Assembly (NCBI GenBank): GCA_964649415.1
Contig: CAZYSK010000120.1
Coordinates: 1 to 14,735 of the forward strand
Source of the DNA: CAZYSK01 sp964649415
GTDB taxonomy: Bacteria > Chloroflexota > Anaerolineae > B4-G1
Direction: 5' to 3'
Length of the DNA: 14,735 bases
Below, piece after piece: positions 6,777 to 12,577 of this stretch; position 1 is the first letter of the stretch, and the number at the start of each line of letters is the position of its first letter. The translations under genes and the position numbers were made by a program. The notes under the pieces are model-generated. The model searched no databases. It was not told where the DNA came from and saw only the letters and a list, made by a program, of their open reading frames with translations.

Positions 6777-7573
6777 GCCTGGGGGTCGACCTCGACCTGT
6801 TCTCCATCCGGCAGGTCAACCAGCTCCCCGAGGAGCAGAGGGAGCGCGTGTACCGGCACCTGGTGCCCTTGGAGGTGCTCATGCGCTTCGGCATCGACGC
6901 GGAGACGCCGGTCGACGCGGACGGCCATCCCCTGTGGCAAGCCGCTCCCGCTAATTCGTCGGTGGAGCTGTTCCTCTGGCACGCGTGGGGCGCGGAAGAT
7001 CCGGTGATGTACCTGCAACTGGCCGACACGCCCAACAACCAGATCGAGGTCACCATGTTCATAGTCAACGACCCACACTCGGAGCGCTTCGACGTGGATC
7101 GGCTCCCTGACGGCACGGCGACCTACCTGGGCACGCTGGCGCGGAACGTGGAGGCGGAGGTGCAGGCCGCCGAGGCCGGGCTCGCGCCGGGTCAGGTGCG
7201 CCACGGGCTGCGGGCCACCCGCAGGCTCATACCGATCCTGGAGCATTTCGTGGAGGGGCTGCACCACGACTCCTTCTTCATCCAGCCGCTGGCCTACCAC
7301 AACGCGGTTCTGTTCGAGCGCCTGGGTTTCAGCTACATGATCGGGCTGGGCCGGATGGAGTGGATCCACAACGAGTTCTCGCCGGGCCGGCTGCTCTTCG
7401 AGCGGCTCGACGGCTCCACGCCGTTTCGCCGCCCCGGGGCCGAGCGCACGGTGCGGGGGCGCAGTTGGGCCATCCACGACGGCATCCTGGGGATGCCCTA
7501 CACCGGCATCAAGATGTACAAGCGGGTGGACATCCACGCCGGCGTGACCACTTTCCCCAACGCGGCGTGGTAG
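6773..7573 (+). CDS. Conserved-looking 266-aa protein of unknown function
   Basis: The frame is open from 6482, but the part before 6773 lies inside smpB. The ATG at 6773 overlaps the smpB stop as ATGA, so 6773 is chosen, giving 266 residues. The protein is soluble, without signal or membrane segment. It is rich in aromatic residues towards the C-terminus, with blocks such as NAVLFERLGFSYMIGLG, and ends in a His/Tyr-rich segment (MPYTGIKMYKRVDIHAG). The A-x-L-F-E-R-L-G-F string resembles the C-terminal helix of GNAT acetyltransferases, but I see no acetyl-CoA-binding R/Q-x-x-G-x-G/A motif, so that reading is weak. Tight coupling suggests a function linked to smpB or simple cotranscription. 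I do not recognise the family with confidence. Confidence 0.75.
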   Translation: MSLGVDLDLFSIRQVNQLPEEQRERVYRHLVPLEVLMRFGIDAETPVDADGHPLWQAAPANSSVELFLWHAWGAEDPVMYLQLADTPNNQIEVTMFIVNDPHSERFDVDRLPDGTATYLGTLARNVEAEVQAAEAGLAPGQVRHGLRATRRLIPILEHFVEGLHHDSFFIQPLAYHNAVLFERLGFSYMIGLGRMEWIHNEFSPGRLLFERLDGSTPFRRPGAERTVRGRSWAIHDGILGMPYTGIKMYKRVDIHAGVTTFPNAAW

Positions 7574-7595
7574 CGACACCAAAGGAGAAGACAAC

Positions 7596-7934
7596 GTGAT
7601 CGTATTGGTTCGCGACCGGGCAACACCTGAGCAGATAGCCCAGATGAGCGAAGCCTTTGGCGAGGCATTGATCAAGCTGTCCGTGGACGTAGAACGGGAG
7701 ATCCTGGCTGGTGGCGGAGAACTGCACGCGGACTGTGAGGCCGCGCTACTGAAGGATGGTAGTCAGCAGCACAATATCTGGGGAGCCGACTGGTTTCCCC
7801 TCGATCGGGAAGTCGGCCTCGAGTCCTTGATCAATATCCGGCCCCGGCAGCAGAACTTCACGCTAGAGATAATGGATCCGGCGCTGCGATCGCAGGTCGA
7901 AACCATCGTGCGGCGATTGCTGGAGGTGGACTAG
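7596..7934 (+). CDS. DUF5674 family protein
   Basis: The start is GTG at 7596, with AAAGGAG (7581-7587) eight bases upstream. The 112-residue product shows the DUF5674 pattern: VDVEREILAGGGELHADCE (about residues 30-48), GSQQHNIWGADWFP, and SLINIRPRQQNFT. The function of the family is unknown. The gene lies 22 bases after the 266-aa gene and its TAG overlaps the GTG start of the next gene by one base. Hand-counted GC is 58 of 100 bases (7601-7700), against 66 and 78 in two 100-base stretches of the preceding gene, suggesting separate origin. Family call is from memory of the motif pattern. Confidence 0.8.
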   Translation: MIVLVRDRATPEQIAQMSEAFGEALIKLSVDVEREILAGGGELHADCEAALLKDGSQQHNIWGADWFPLDREVGLESLINIRPRQQNFTLEIMDPALRSQVETIVRRLLEVD

Positions 7935-8281
7935 TGGATAGGCAGGCGCTTTTCGAGCGGTACACGAAACTGGACTGGTCTCACCAAGTGGGAAACCTGG
8001 CATCAACCCTGGCGCGGATCTCCAGTCGTGCGCTCACACCGAGATATGATACGCTGGTCACAGACCTGCTTCGTGAGGCAGCGCTGTTCATCGAGTGGAG
8101 TGCAGCTTCCGTCCCCCAGTCTCTGCTTCTCGACCTGGCCTCTCTACAGAGTGAGTGCCTGGCTTGGCAGCGTGTGTGGCCCCCGGATGCGTCCGGGTTA
8201 CCCCAATCCGCGCGATCCCTTTTGGCGCTCTACGCCCGTAACGCCTCCGACCGCTTGTTGTACCGCATCCAGCACGCCTAG
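7934..8281 (+). CDS. 115-aa partner of the DUF5674 protein, unknown function
   Basis: The start is GTG at 7934, overlapping the stop of the DUF5674 gene (TAGTG), with GGAGGTGG (7922-7929) immediately upstream. The protein is predicted mostly helical, without signal or membrane segments. Its conserved-looking core is WSHQVGNLASTLARISSRA (about residues 16-34), LLREAALFIEWSA, LLLDLASLQSECLAWQRVWP and a final SLLALYARNASDRLLYRI. I recall similar small proteins next to DUF5674 genes in cyanobacteria, but cannot verify this. The pair's small size, overlap and shared low GC recall a two-component cassette such as a toxin-antitoxin or a protein-partner pair. No catalytic motif is visible. Confidence 0.75.
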   Translation: MDRQALFERYTKLDWSHQVGNLASTLARISSRALTPRYDTLVTDLLREAALFIEWSAASVPQSLLLDLASLQSECLAWQRVWPPDASGLPQSARSLLALYARNASDRLLYRIQHA

Positions 8282-8366
8282 CGTGACCAGCCCACTCCGC
8301 AGGCATATGGGTCAACCAGTCCTGCCATCCCATTTCGCATAGCCTATTCTTCCATTCAGTGAAAAC

Positions 8367-8460
8367 TGCCGAACAGATGGTGCGCTCGGCCTATAATGAC
8401 TATGCGAAACAACGCCACTTGACACCTCCTCATCCTCGATTATAATGTACCTGTTCGGCA
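8367..8460. promoter_or_regulatory. 10-base inverted repeat around the S1 promoter
   Basis: TGCCGAACAG (8367-8376) and its exact complement CTGTTCGGCA (8451-8460) enclose the promoter. The downstream half covers the expected transcription start (about 8453). This is the arrangement expected of paired operator sites, although a long-range RNA stem is excluded for the upstream half, which is not transcribed from this promoter. Confidence 0.45.
8419..8446 (+). promoter_or_regulatory. Strong promoter of the S1 protein gene
   Basis: A perfect TTGACA (8419-8424) and a perfect TATAAT (8441-8446) are 16 bases apart. Transcription would start near 8453, giving a leader of about 36 bases before the ATG at 8489. 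Confidence 0.85.
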
Positions 8461-8488
8461 AGTTCTCTAGAGAGGAGTTCGGATTCAC

Positions 8489-9205
8489 ATGTCAGAGGAG
8501 CTTACTCAGATCCAACCGCAGTCTATCAGCGACCTGGAGCCCAAGATGCGCCTCCAGGGCGTCGTTAAGGAGACCCAGCTTTACGGCGCTATCGTAGACA
8601 TCGGCCTCGAACGCGATGGGATGGTCCACATCTCGCAGATCGCGCCCAAGCGCATCAATCGGGTCAGTGACGTGGTCAGCCCCGGCGACGACGTCACCGT
8701 CTGGGTCACCAGGGTGAACGAGGACAAGGGCCGCATCGAGCTGACCATGGTCGAGCCGCCCGAGCTGGAATGGCGGGAGTTGTCCCAGGAACAGGTGTAC
8801 ACGGGCAAGGTGACCCGGCTCGAGCCCTACGGCGCTTTCATCGACATCGGTGCGGAGCGGGCCGGCCTGCTTCACGTTCGGGAGATGTCCAGCGGCTACG
8901 TGCGCCATCCATCGGAGATCGTGCAGATGGGCGACGAGGTCGAGGTGCGCGTGCTCAAGCTCGACCGGCGGAAGCGACGGATTGACCTGACGATGATGGG
9001 AATCGCCGACGTGGTCGAGGAGGACCCTTCCGACCAACAGCCGACGAAGACCGCCATGGAGTTCGCGCTTGAGCGCGCCCAGGCCCAGGATGAGCCGCGG
9101 TCACACCCGCGACGCCATGGGAAGCATGGGAAGCACAGGTCTCATGATCTGGCCGAACGGGAAAGCATCCTGTCACGCACGCTGGAGAAGCATTCGAAGC
9201 ACTAG
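8489..9205 (+). CDS. Double S1-domain RNA-binding protein with His/Lys-rich tail
   Basis: The 238-residue product carries two S1 (OB-fold) RNA-binding domains at about residues 19-88 and 101-170, each with the diagnostic YGAIVDIG / YGAFIDIG and GMVHISQ / GLLHVRE strands. The remaining C-terminal 65 residues are low-complexity and basic, rich in His, Lys and Arg (RRHGKHGKHRSH, ending EKHSKH). It is much shorter than ribosomal protein S1 (usually four to six domains), so it is more likely an accessory RNA-binding or ribosome-associated protein of the S1 type. The ATG has GAGGAG about 11 bases upstream. It is transcribed alone from a consensus promoter, suggesting high expression. Confidence 0.88.
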   Translation: MSEELTQIQPQSISDLEPKMRLQGVVKETQLYGAIVDIGLERDGMVHISQIAPKRINRVSDVVSPGDDVTVWVTRVNEDKGRIELTMVEPPELEWRELSQEQVYTGKVTRLEPYGAFIDIGAERAGLLHVREMSSGYVRHPSEIVQMGDEVEVRVLKLDRRKRRIDLTMMGIADVVEEDPSDQQPTKTAMEFALERAQAQDEPRSHPRRHGKHGKHRSHDLAERESILSRTLEKHSKH

Positions 9206-9245
9206 TACGCGTTGGGACCGCCCCCTCGCATAGAGCTGTCTTCGC

Positions 9246-9262
9246 CGGATTGGCCCAATCCG
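9246..9262 (+). terminator. Possible weak terminator hairpin after the S1 gene
   Basis: CGGATTG (9246-9252) pairs with CAATCCG (9256-9262) across a 3-base loop, about 40 bases after the S1 stop. It lacks a T-run, so intrinsic termination is uncertain. Confidence 0.3.
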
Positions 9263-9281
9263 CCCCAAGTCGTAAGCACAA

Positions 9282-9440
9282 TCCCTGTGGTAACCGTTCA
9301 GGTGACCGGCACTTGAACGCAGTTTGGGTGATGATGGTTGATGTTCCACCGCTGAGAAATCACATTGGGACGAAGTTCTTCAAGTGCCGGTCACCTCACG
9401 TGCTGTCTTTTCCTTATACCTGAACGCTTACTCCCTGTGG
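9282..9440. mobile_element. Putative IS66-type miniature inverted-repeat element with target duplications
   Basis: An 8-base direct repeat TCCCTGTG (9282-9289 and 9432-9439) brackets 9290-9431. The element's left end begins GTAACCGTTCAGG and its right end, read inward on the minus strand, begins GTAAGCGTTCAGG. The left terminal repeat runs 28 bases (9290-9317). Its complement on the right is split: 9379-9394 and 9420-9431, with 25 extra bases (9395-9419) between. Ends starting GTAA and 8-base target duplications are the established hallmarks of the IS66 family. At 142 bases it encodes nothing and would need a transposase from elsewhere. The boundaries are seen directly; the family is inferred. 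Confidence 0.7.
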
Positions 9441-9496
9441 ATTGCACCCCGCCGATCGTTCAATCGGCCGGTGGTTGCCCCCTAAGCCAGCCCAGC

Positions 9497-9511
9497 CCCC
9501 GCGGAGCGGGG
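9497..9511. terminator. GC-rich hairpin between convergent genes
   Basis: CCCCGC (9497-9502) and GCGGGG (9506-9511) form a 6-base stem with a GGA loop. It may be part of the repeat element that continues to 9599 (copies in the membrane gene have CCCCGAT/ATCGGGG in a comparable place) or may help terminate the convergent transcripts. No T-run follows. Confidence 0.3.
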
Positions 9512-9544
9512 CGTCCAGGGCGCCCGCCGGGGTACGTTTCGCCT

Positions 9545-9600
9545 ATCGTGTATTTCCCCCATCCGCGGTAGTCTTCCCTCATCCGCGCTAGTCTTCCCCT
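9545..9600. repeat. Repeat copy at the 3' end of the membrane gene, with 20-base tandem duplication
   Basis: 9545-9574 matches, with one mismatch, the complement of the shared part of the two 45-base repeats at 10595-10639 and 10691-10735, so this copy lies in opposite orientation. Its end is duplicated: CATCCGCGGTAGTCTTCCCT (9560-9579) is followed by nearly the same 20 bases (9580-9599) with one change. The second unit runs into the stop codon of the membrane gene. Confidence 0.8.
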
Positions 9601-12577
9601 ACCCCTCCGGCACCGTGAACGTCACGCTCCCCAGGGGCACGAAGCGCGGGCTCGACACGCCCTCGGCGTGCACCGCCACGCCGAAGCGGTAGGTGCCGGA
9701 CGCACGATCAACGTCCGCCGGGCCCAGATCGAGCATCTGCGGCACGGCCAGCACGAGCGGGTCGCGCACCACCTCGCCCGCCTGCCACGCGCCGAAGGGA
9801 TAGGCCCCATCGGCCGGCGCTCCCGAGAGCCGCGCGGCCTCCCGCCCCTCCGCGTCGAGCAGCACCAGGTCCCGGCTGAGCGCCGCCGGCGCGTCCCGCT
9901 CGGCTCGCCAGAAGAGCGTGAGCGGCCACCCACCCGGCAGCGCCATCTGCTCGTAGGGCTGGGCGTATCCCAGCAGCGTCACGCCGCCCTCCGGGAAAGC
10001 AGCGTCCACCTCGCGCGTCATGCCCAGCTCGGCCACCGTGGGCTGGCGACGCGGCCGCTCCACCTCGACCAAGGCGATCACGACGCTGTCACCGGCGATC
10101 TGTCCCACCTCGTCGTATCGCTGCAAGCGGTACCCCTCGGCCATCGAGTAGATCCCCACGTTGAGCGCGTACTCCCCGGGCGGCGTGCCCGGCAGGATGG
10201 GGATCTCGTACTCATCCCACACGTATCTGTCCAACGGCCAGCGCTCCGTCGGCAGGTTGCCCGGATTGAGGTGATCCTCCTGGCCCCAGAGCACGTGCAG
10301 CGGGCGGGCCAGGTGAACGAAGGACTGGTAGTTGACCTCCAGAGGTGTCAGCGCGTGCCAATAGAGCGTCACAGGCACGGTCTCACCCGAGCGGACGCGC
10401 CGCCGCGGCAGGTCGTAGCCGAGCAGCTCCACGCGCCCTCCCCCGTCCACGAAGCCGGCCCACAGTTCGTGTTGCGCCGCCCGCGCCTCTCCAGGCGGCG
10501 AGGTACAGCGCAGCCAATCGTCGTGCGTGTCGATCACCGCGCTCTTGAGCACCGCGAACAGCAGGAGCACCCCGCCCAGCCAGAGCAGGGGAAGACTACC
10601 GCGGATGAGGGAAATACACGATCCCCGATGAATCGGGGCGTCCGTGGGTGCTTCGTCCAGATGGACGCCCTGCCTCGGCGGGGGGAGAGGACTACCGCGG
10701 ATGAGGGAAATACACGATCCCCGATGAATCGGGGCATCCGGAGGTTCGCGCGTCAGGACCAGCGCGGCGATCAGCCCCGCGAGGCCGACGCCCGAGATGG
10801 CCCATCCTGCCGTGCGCGGCGGGGTGTCCCCGAAGCGCACGTGCACCTCGTGCTCGCCCTCGGGCACCCAGAACGTGATGAAGCCCTCGGGACCGGCGAC
10901 CTCGATCTCGACCTCCGCGCCGTCCACCGTGGCCCGCCAGCCGGGGAAGTAGAAGGTGAACAGGCGCAGGACAAAGCGCGTCGGCGTGCGGACGAGGAAG
11001 CGGTCGTGCAGCGGGCCGTGCTCCAGGATCTCGACGCTGGCACCCTCCGGCAGCGTGGCCCGGTTGACGCGGTCCACGGGGCCGGGTTCCAGGTACGAAT
11101 CCACCAGCGAGCCCTGGGGGTACATCAACACGAGCGCGGCCTCCGCCGGCACGAAGTCGCCCGTCGAGGTCGTGCCGACCGCCTCGGTGCGCATCTCCCA
11201 ATGGATGATGTCCGCGGGCTCCGTGGGCCCGAAGTCCGGCCCCCACATCGGGGGATAGAGCACGGGTAACGCCAGCGCCAGGATGGCGGCCAGCAGCAGG
11301 GCGCGCGCCGGATCGCGCCAGCGGCCCGCCGGCAACCAGGTCACACTGCCCGCCGCACACACCGCGAGCATCAGGTTGGCCGGTCCCAGCAGGCGCCACG
11401 GGAACTGGAGGTAGGCCATCCCCGGCACGAGCTCCCACACGGGGGTGGACACAGGCAGCATCAAGAACACCAGCCCCAGCCCAAGCACCACGAAATACCC
11501 CATCCGCATCTTGGAGTTTGGGATTTGGGATTTGGGATTTGAGACTTGGGCTTTGGGCTTTCGCAGGAGTCCCATTGCGCCGGCCGCCGCCAACACCCAC
11601 TGTGCCAGGCCCAGGTTGAAGCGGTAGCGTGGTGCGGTCGCCCCCATGTCGAGCACGCGCGAGGGGGCCACCAGCTCACCCAGGGAGAGGAAATGCTCGC
11701 GGAAGTCGAAGTGGCCCGGGCCGATGACGTCCAGCTTGACCGCGTCGATCTCCAACAGCGCCGGCAGCCAGAAGAAGGCGACGAGCGCCGCCGCCAGCGC
11801 GAAGGACAGCGCCCCCCACCCCGCCAGCCGCCAGACCTGTCGGGTTTCGGAAAACCCTACAGGTCTCCACAGGACCTCCCACAGCCAATACGTCACCAGC
11901 AGGCCGGCGGCGACGAGCCCGAACAGGTTGTGGCTGAAGACGAGCGCCGCCAGCCCCACCACGCTGCCCGCCAGGGCACCCCGCCGCCCCTCCCCGCGCA
12001 TCAGGCGCTGGAAGGCGAAGAGCGTCAAGGGCATGAGGCACAGGGCGAAGTGCTCGGCCAGGTCCCCCCGCGCGTGGGGATCGATGAAGACCACGTACGG
12101 GGCGAAGGTGAAGGAAGCCGCGGTCAGCACGCCCGCCGCGGGGCCGAACAGGTCGCGCCCCAACAGGTAGGTGCCCAACGCGCCGAGGACCAGGCCGAGC
12201 ACGAACACGGCCTTGACCCCGCCGACGATGCCCACACCCGGCAGCAGGTCGAACAGGTTGGCCAGGTAGTAGGTCAGCGGCGCGTAGTAGTTGAAGATCG
12301 GATAGCCGTAGCCGTAGAAGAAATCGGGCGCCCAACGGGGGTAGAGCGCGCCGCCCCGGAGCGTGTGGCCCAGCTCGGCGGCGCGGTAGACGTGCAGCTC
12401 GGCGTCGGTCTCGCGCGGCAGCCCGGGCCGGGTGATGAAGGCGGCAGCGGCGACGAGCGCCAACGCGAGCACGAGCAGGGTGTAGAAACCAGGTTTTTCG
12501 GAAAAAACCTGGTTTCTTAACTTACTAAGCCAAGAGATCAGGGATCTGCTCCGGATGCTCGGCCACCTGCACGCCAA
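9599..12577 (-). CDS. Large multi-pass membrane protein, PF10131 (PTPS_related)/GT-C-like, with C-terminal beta-sandwich repeats
   Basis: The frame encodes up to 992 residues from a TTG at 12577-12575 that overlaps sucD by 53 bases. The start is uncertain, since the first 35 residues read through the sucD end and a palindromic repeat, and the only alternatives are internal GTG/TTG codons (12472, 12463). About 12 membrane helices fill residues 33-600. The first external loop (RETDAELHVYRAAELGHTL, then YPRWAPDFFYGYGYPIFNYY) is typical of PF10131 proteins, which resemble GT-C glycosyltransferases using lipid-linked sugars. A helix at about 590-610 and another at 665-682 flank a repeat-derived insert. 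The external C-terminus (about 695-992) contains two similar beta-sandwich modules, each with LLGY followed by PVTLYW or PLTLFW. It follows sucD directly, so cotranscription is likely. Substrate unknown. Confidence 0.75.
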   Translation of the reverse strand: MACRWPSIRSRSLISWLSKLRNQVFSEKPGFYTLLVLALALVAAAAFITRPGLPRETDAELHVYRAAELGHTLRGGALYPRWAPDFFYGYGYPIFNYYAPLTYYLANLFDLLPGVGIVGGVKAVFVLGLVLGALGTYLLGRDLFGPAAGVLTAASFTFAPYVVFIDPHARGDLAEHFALCLMPLTLFAFQRLMRGEGRRGALAGSVVGLAALVFSHNLFGLVAAGLLVTYWLWEVLWRPVGFSETRQVWRLAGWGALSFALAAALVAFFWLPALLEIDAVKLDVIGPGHFDFREHFLSLGELVAPSRVLDMGATAPRYRFNLGLAQWVLAAAGAMGLLRKPKAQVSNPKSQIPNSKMRMGYFVVLGLGLVFLMLPVSTPVWELVPGMAYLQFPWRLLGPANLMLAVCAAGSVTWLPAGRWRDPARALLLAAILALALPVLYPPMWGPDFGPTEPADIIHWEMRTEAVGTTSTGDFVPAEAALVLMYPQGSLVDSYLEPGPVDRVNRATLPEGASVEILEHGPLHDRFLVRTPTRFVLRLFTFYFPGWRATVDGAEVEIEVAGPEGFITFWVPEGEHEVHVRFGDTPPRTAGWAISGVGLAGLIAALVLTREPPDAPIHRGSCISLIRGSPLPPPRQGVHLDEAPTDAPIHRGSCISLIRGSLPLLWLGGVLLLFAVLKSAVIDTHDDWLRCTSPPGEARAAQHELWAGFVDGGGRVELLGYDLPRRRVRSGETVPVTLYWHALTPLEVNYQSFVHLARPLHVLWGQEDHLNPGNLPTERWPLDRYVWDEYEIPILPGTPPGEYALNVGIYSMAEGYRLQRYDEVGQIAGDSVVIALVEVERPRRQPTVAELGMTREVDAAFPEGGVTLLGYAQPYEQMALPGGWPLTLFWRAERDAPAALSRDLVLLDAEGREAARLSGAPADGAYPFGAWQAGEVVRDPLVLAVPQMLDLGPADVDRASGTYRFGVAVHAEGVSSPRFVPLGSVTFTVPEG
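10595..10735. repeat. Two identical 45-base repeats in frame inside the membrane gene
   Basis: 10595-10639 and 10691-10735 are identical over 45 bases and start 96 bases (32 codons) apart. Each contains the palindrome CCCCGATGAATCGGGG. The segment between them carries an 8-base inverted repeat, GGGCGTCC/GGACGCCC (10636-10643 and 10663-10670). Both are read in the same frame, giving DAPIHRGSCISLIRGS twice in the protein (about residues 614-662). The insert separates two membrane helices. Confidence 0.92.
11511..11559. repeat. Heptamer tandem array inside the membrane gene
   Basis: Seven 7-base units read TTGGAGT, three TTGGGAT, TTGAGAC, and two TTGGGCT. Seven is not a multiple of three, so the frame rotates through the units. 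The translated stretch is KAQVSNPKSQIPNSK (about residues 340-356), a hydrophilic loop between two predicted membrane helices. The coding strand is the complement. Confidence 0.9.
11833..11866. repeat. Palindrome inside the membrane gene
   Basis: AGACCTGTCGGGTTT (11833-11847) pairs with 11852-11866 with one mismatch around a CGGA loop. It is translated as part of RPVGFSETRQVW (about residues 238-249), between two membrane helices. The loop and T/A-rich inner stem resemble those of the palindrome at 12484-12517. Confidence 0.85.
12484..12517. repeat. Perfect 15-bp palindrome between sucD and the membrane protein
   Basis: AGAAACCAGGTTTTT (12484-12498) is complemented exactly by 12503-12517 around a CGGA loop. 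It lies 7 bases downstream of the sucD stop codon. Read in the membrane protein frame it gives NQVFSEKPGF. It is related to the palindrome at 3409-3442. As RNA it would form a stable stem after sucD, but no T-run follows, so it is not a standard terminator. Confidence 0.9.

Larger units (their letters stand above)
8282..8488. other. Intergenic region with S1 gene promoter and flanking inverted repeat
   Basis: It holds a strong promoter (8419-8446), a second TATAAT (8392-8397) without a convincing -35, and a perfect 10-base inverted repeat (8367-8376 and 8451-8460) around both. No clear terminator for the upstream operon was found. Confidence 0.6.
9206..9598. other. Convergent intergenic region containing a miniature element and repeats
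   Basis: The gap between the S1 gene (+) and the membrane gene (-) contains a 7-base stem with a 3-base loop (9246-9262, CGGATTG/CAATCCG) that may end S1 transcription, a putative IS66-type miniature element (9290-9431), a GC hairpin CCCCGC-GGA-GCGGGG (9497-9511), and a copy of the repeat found inside the membrane gene (9545-9578). No gene is credible here. Confidence 0.65.

Noticed and set aside
6614..7675. 353-codon minus-strand frame opposite smpB and the 266-aa gene
   Set aside because: It runs antisense to smpB, which is certain, and has no recognisable domain.
9290..9431. Riboswitch or structured regulatory RNA
   Set aside because: It lies between two convergent gene ends, and the 8-base direct repeats with GTAA ends explain it better as a miniature transposable element.
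9668..11269. Long plus-strand open frame (533 codons) opposite the membrane protein
   Set aside because: Its product is Arg/His/Gln-rich low-complexity sequence typical of antisense frames in GC-rich genes; the minus strand encodes clear membrane helices and family motifs.
12484..12517. Intrinsic terminator after sucD
   Set aside because: A strong stem is present, but no T-run follows and the downstream gene seems to be read through it; treated as a dispersed palindrome.
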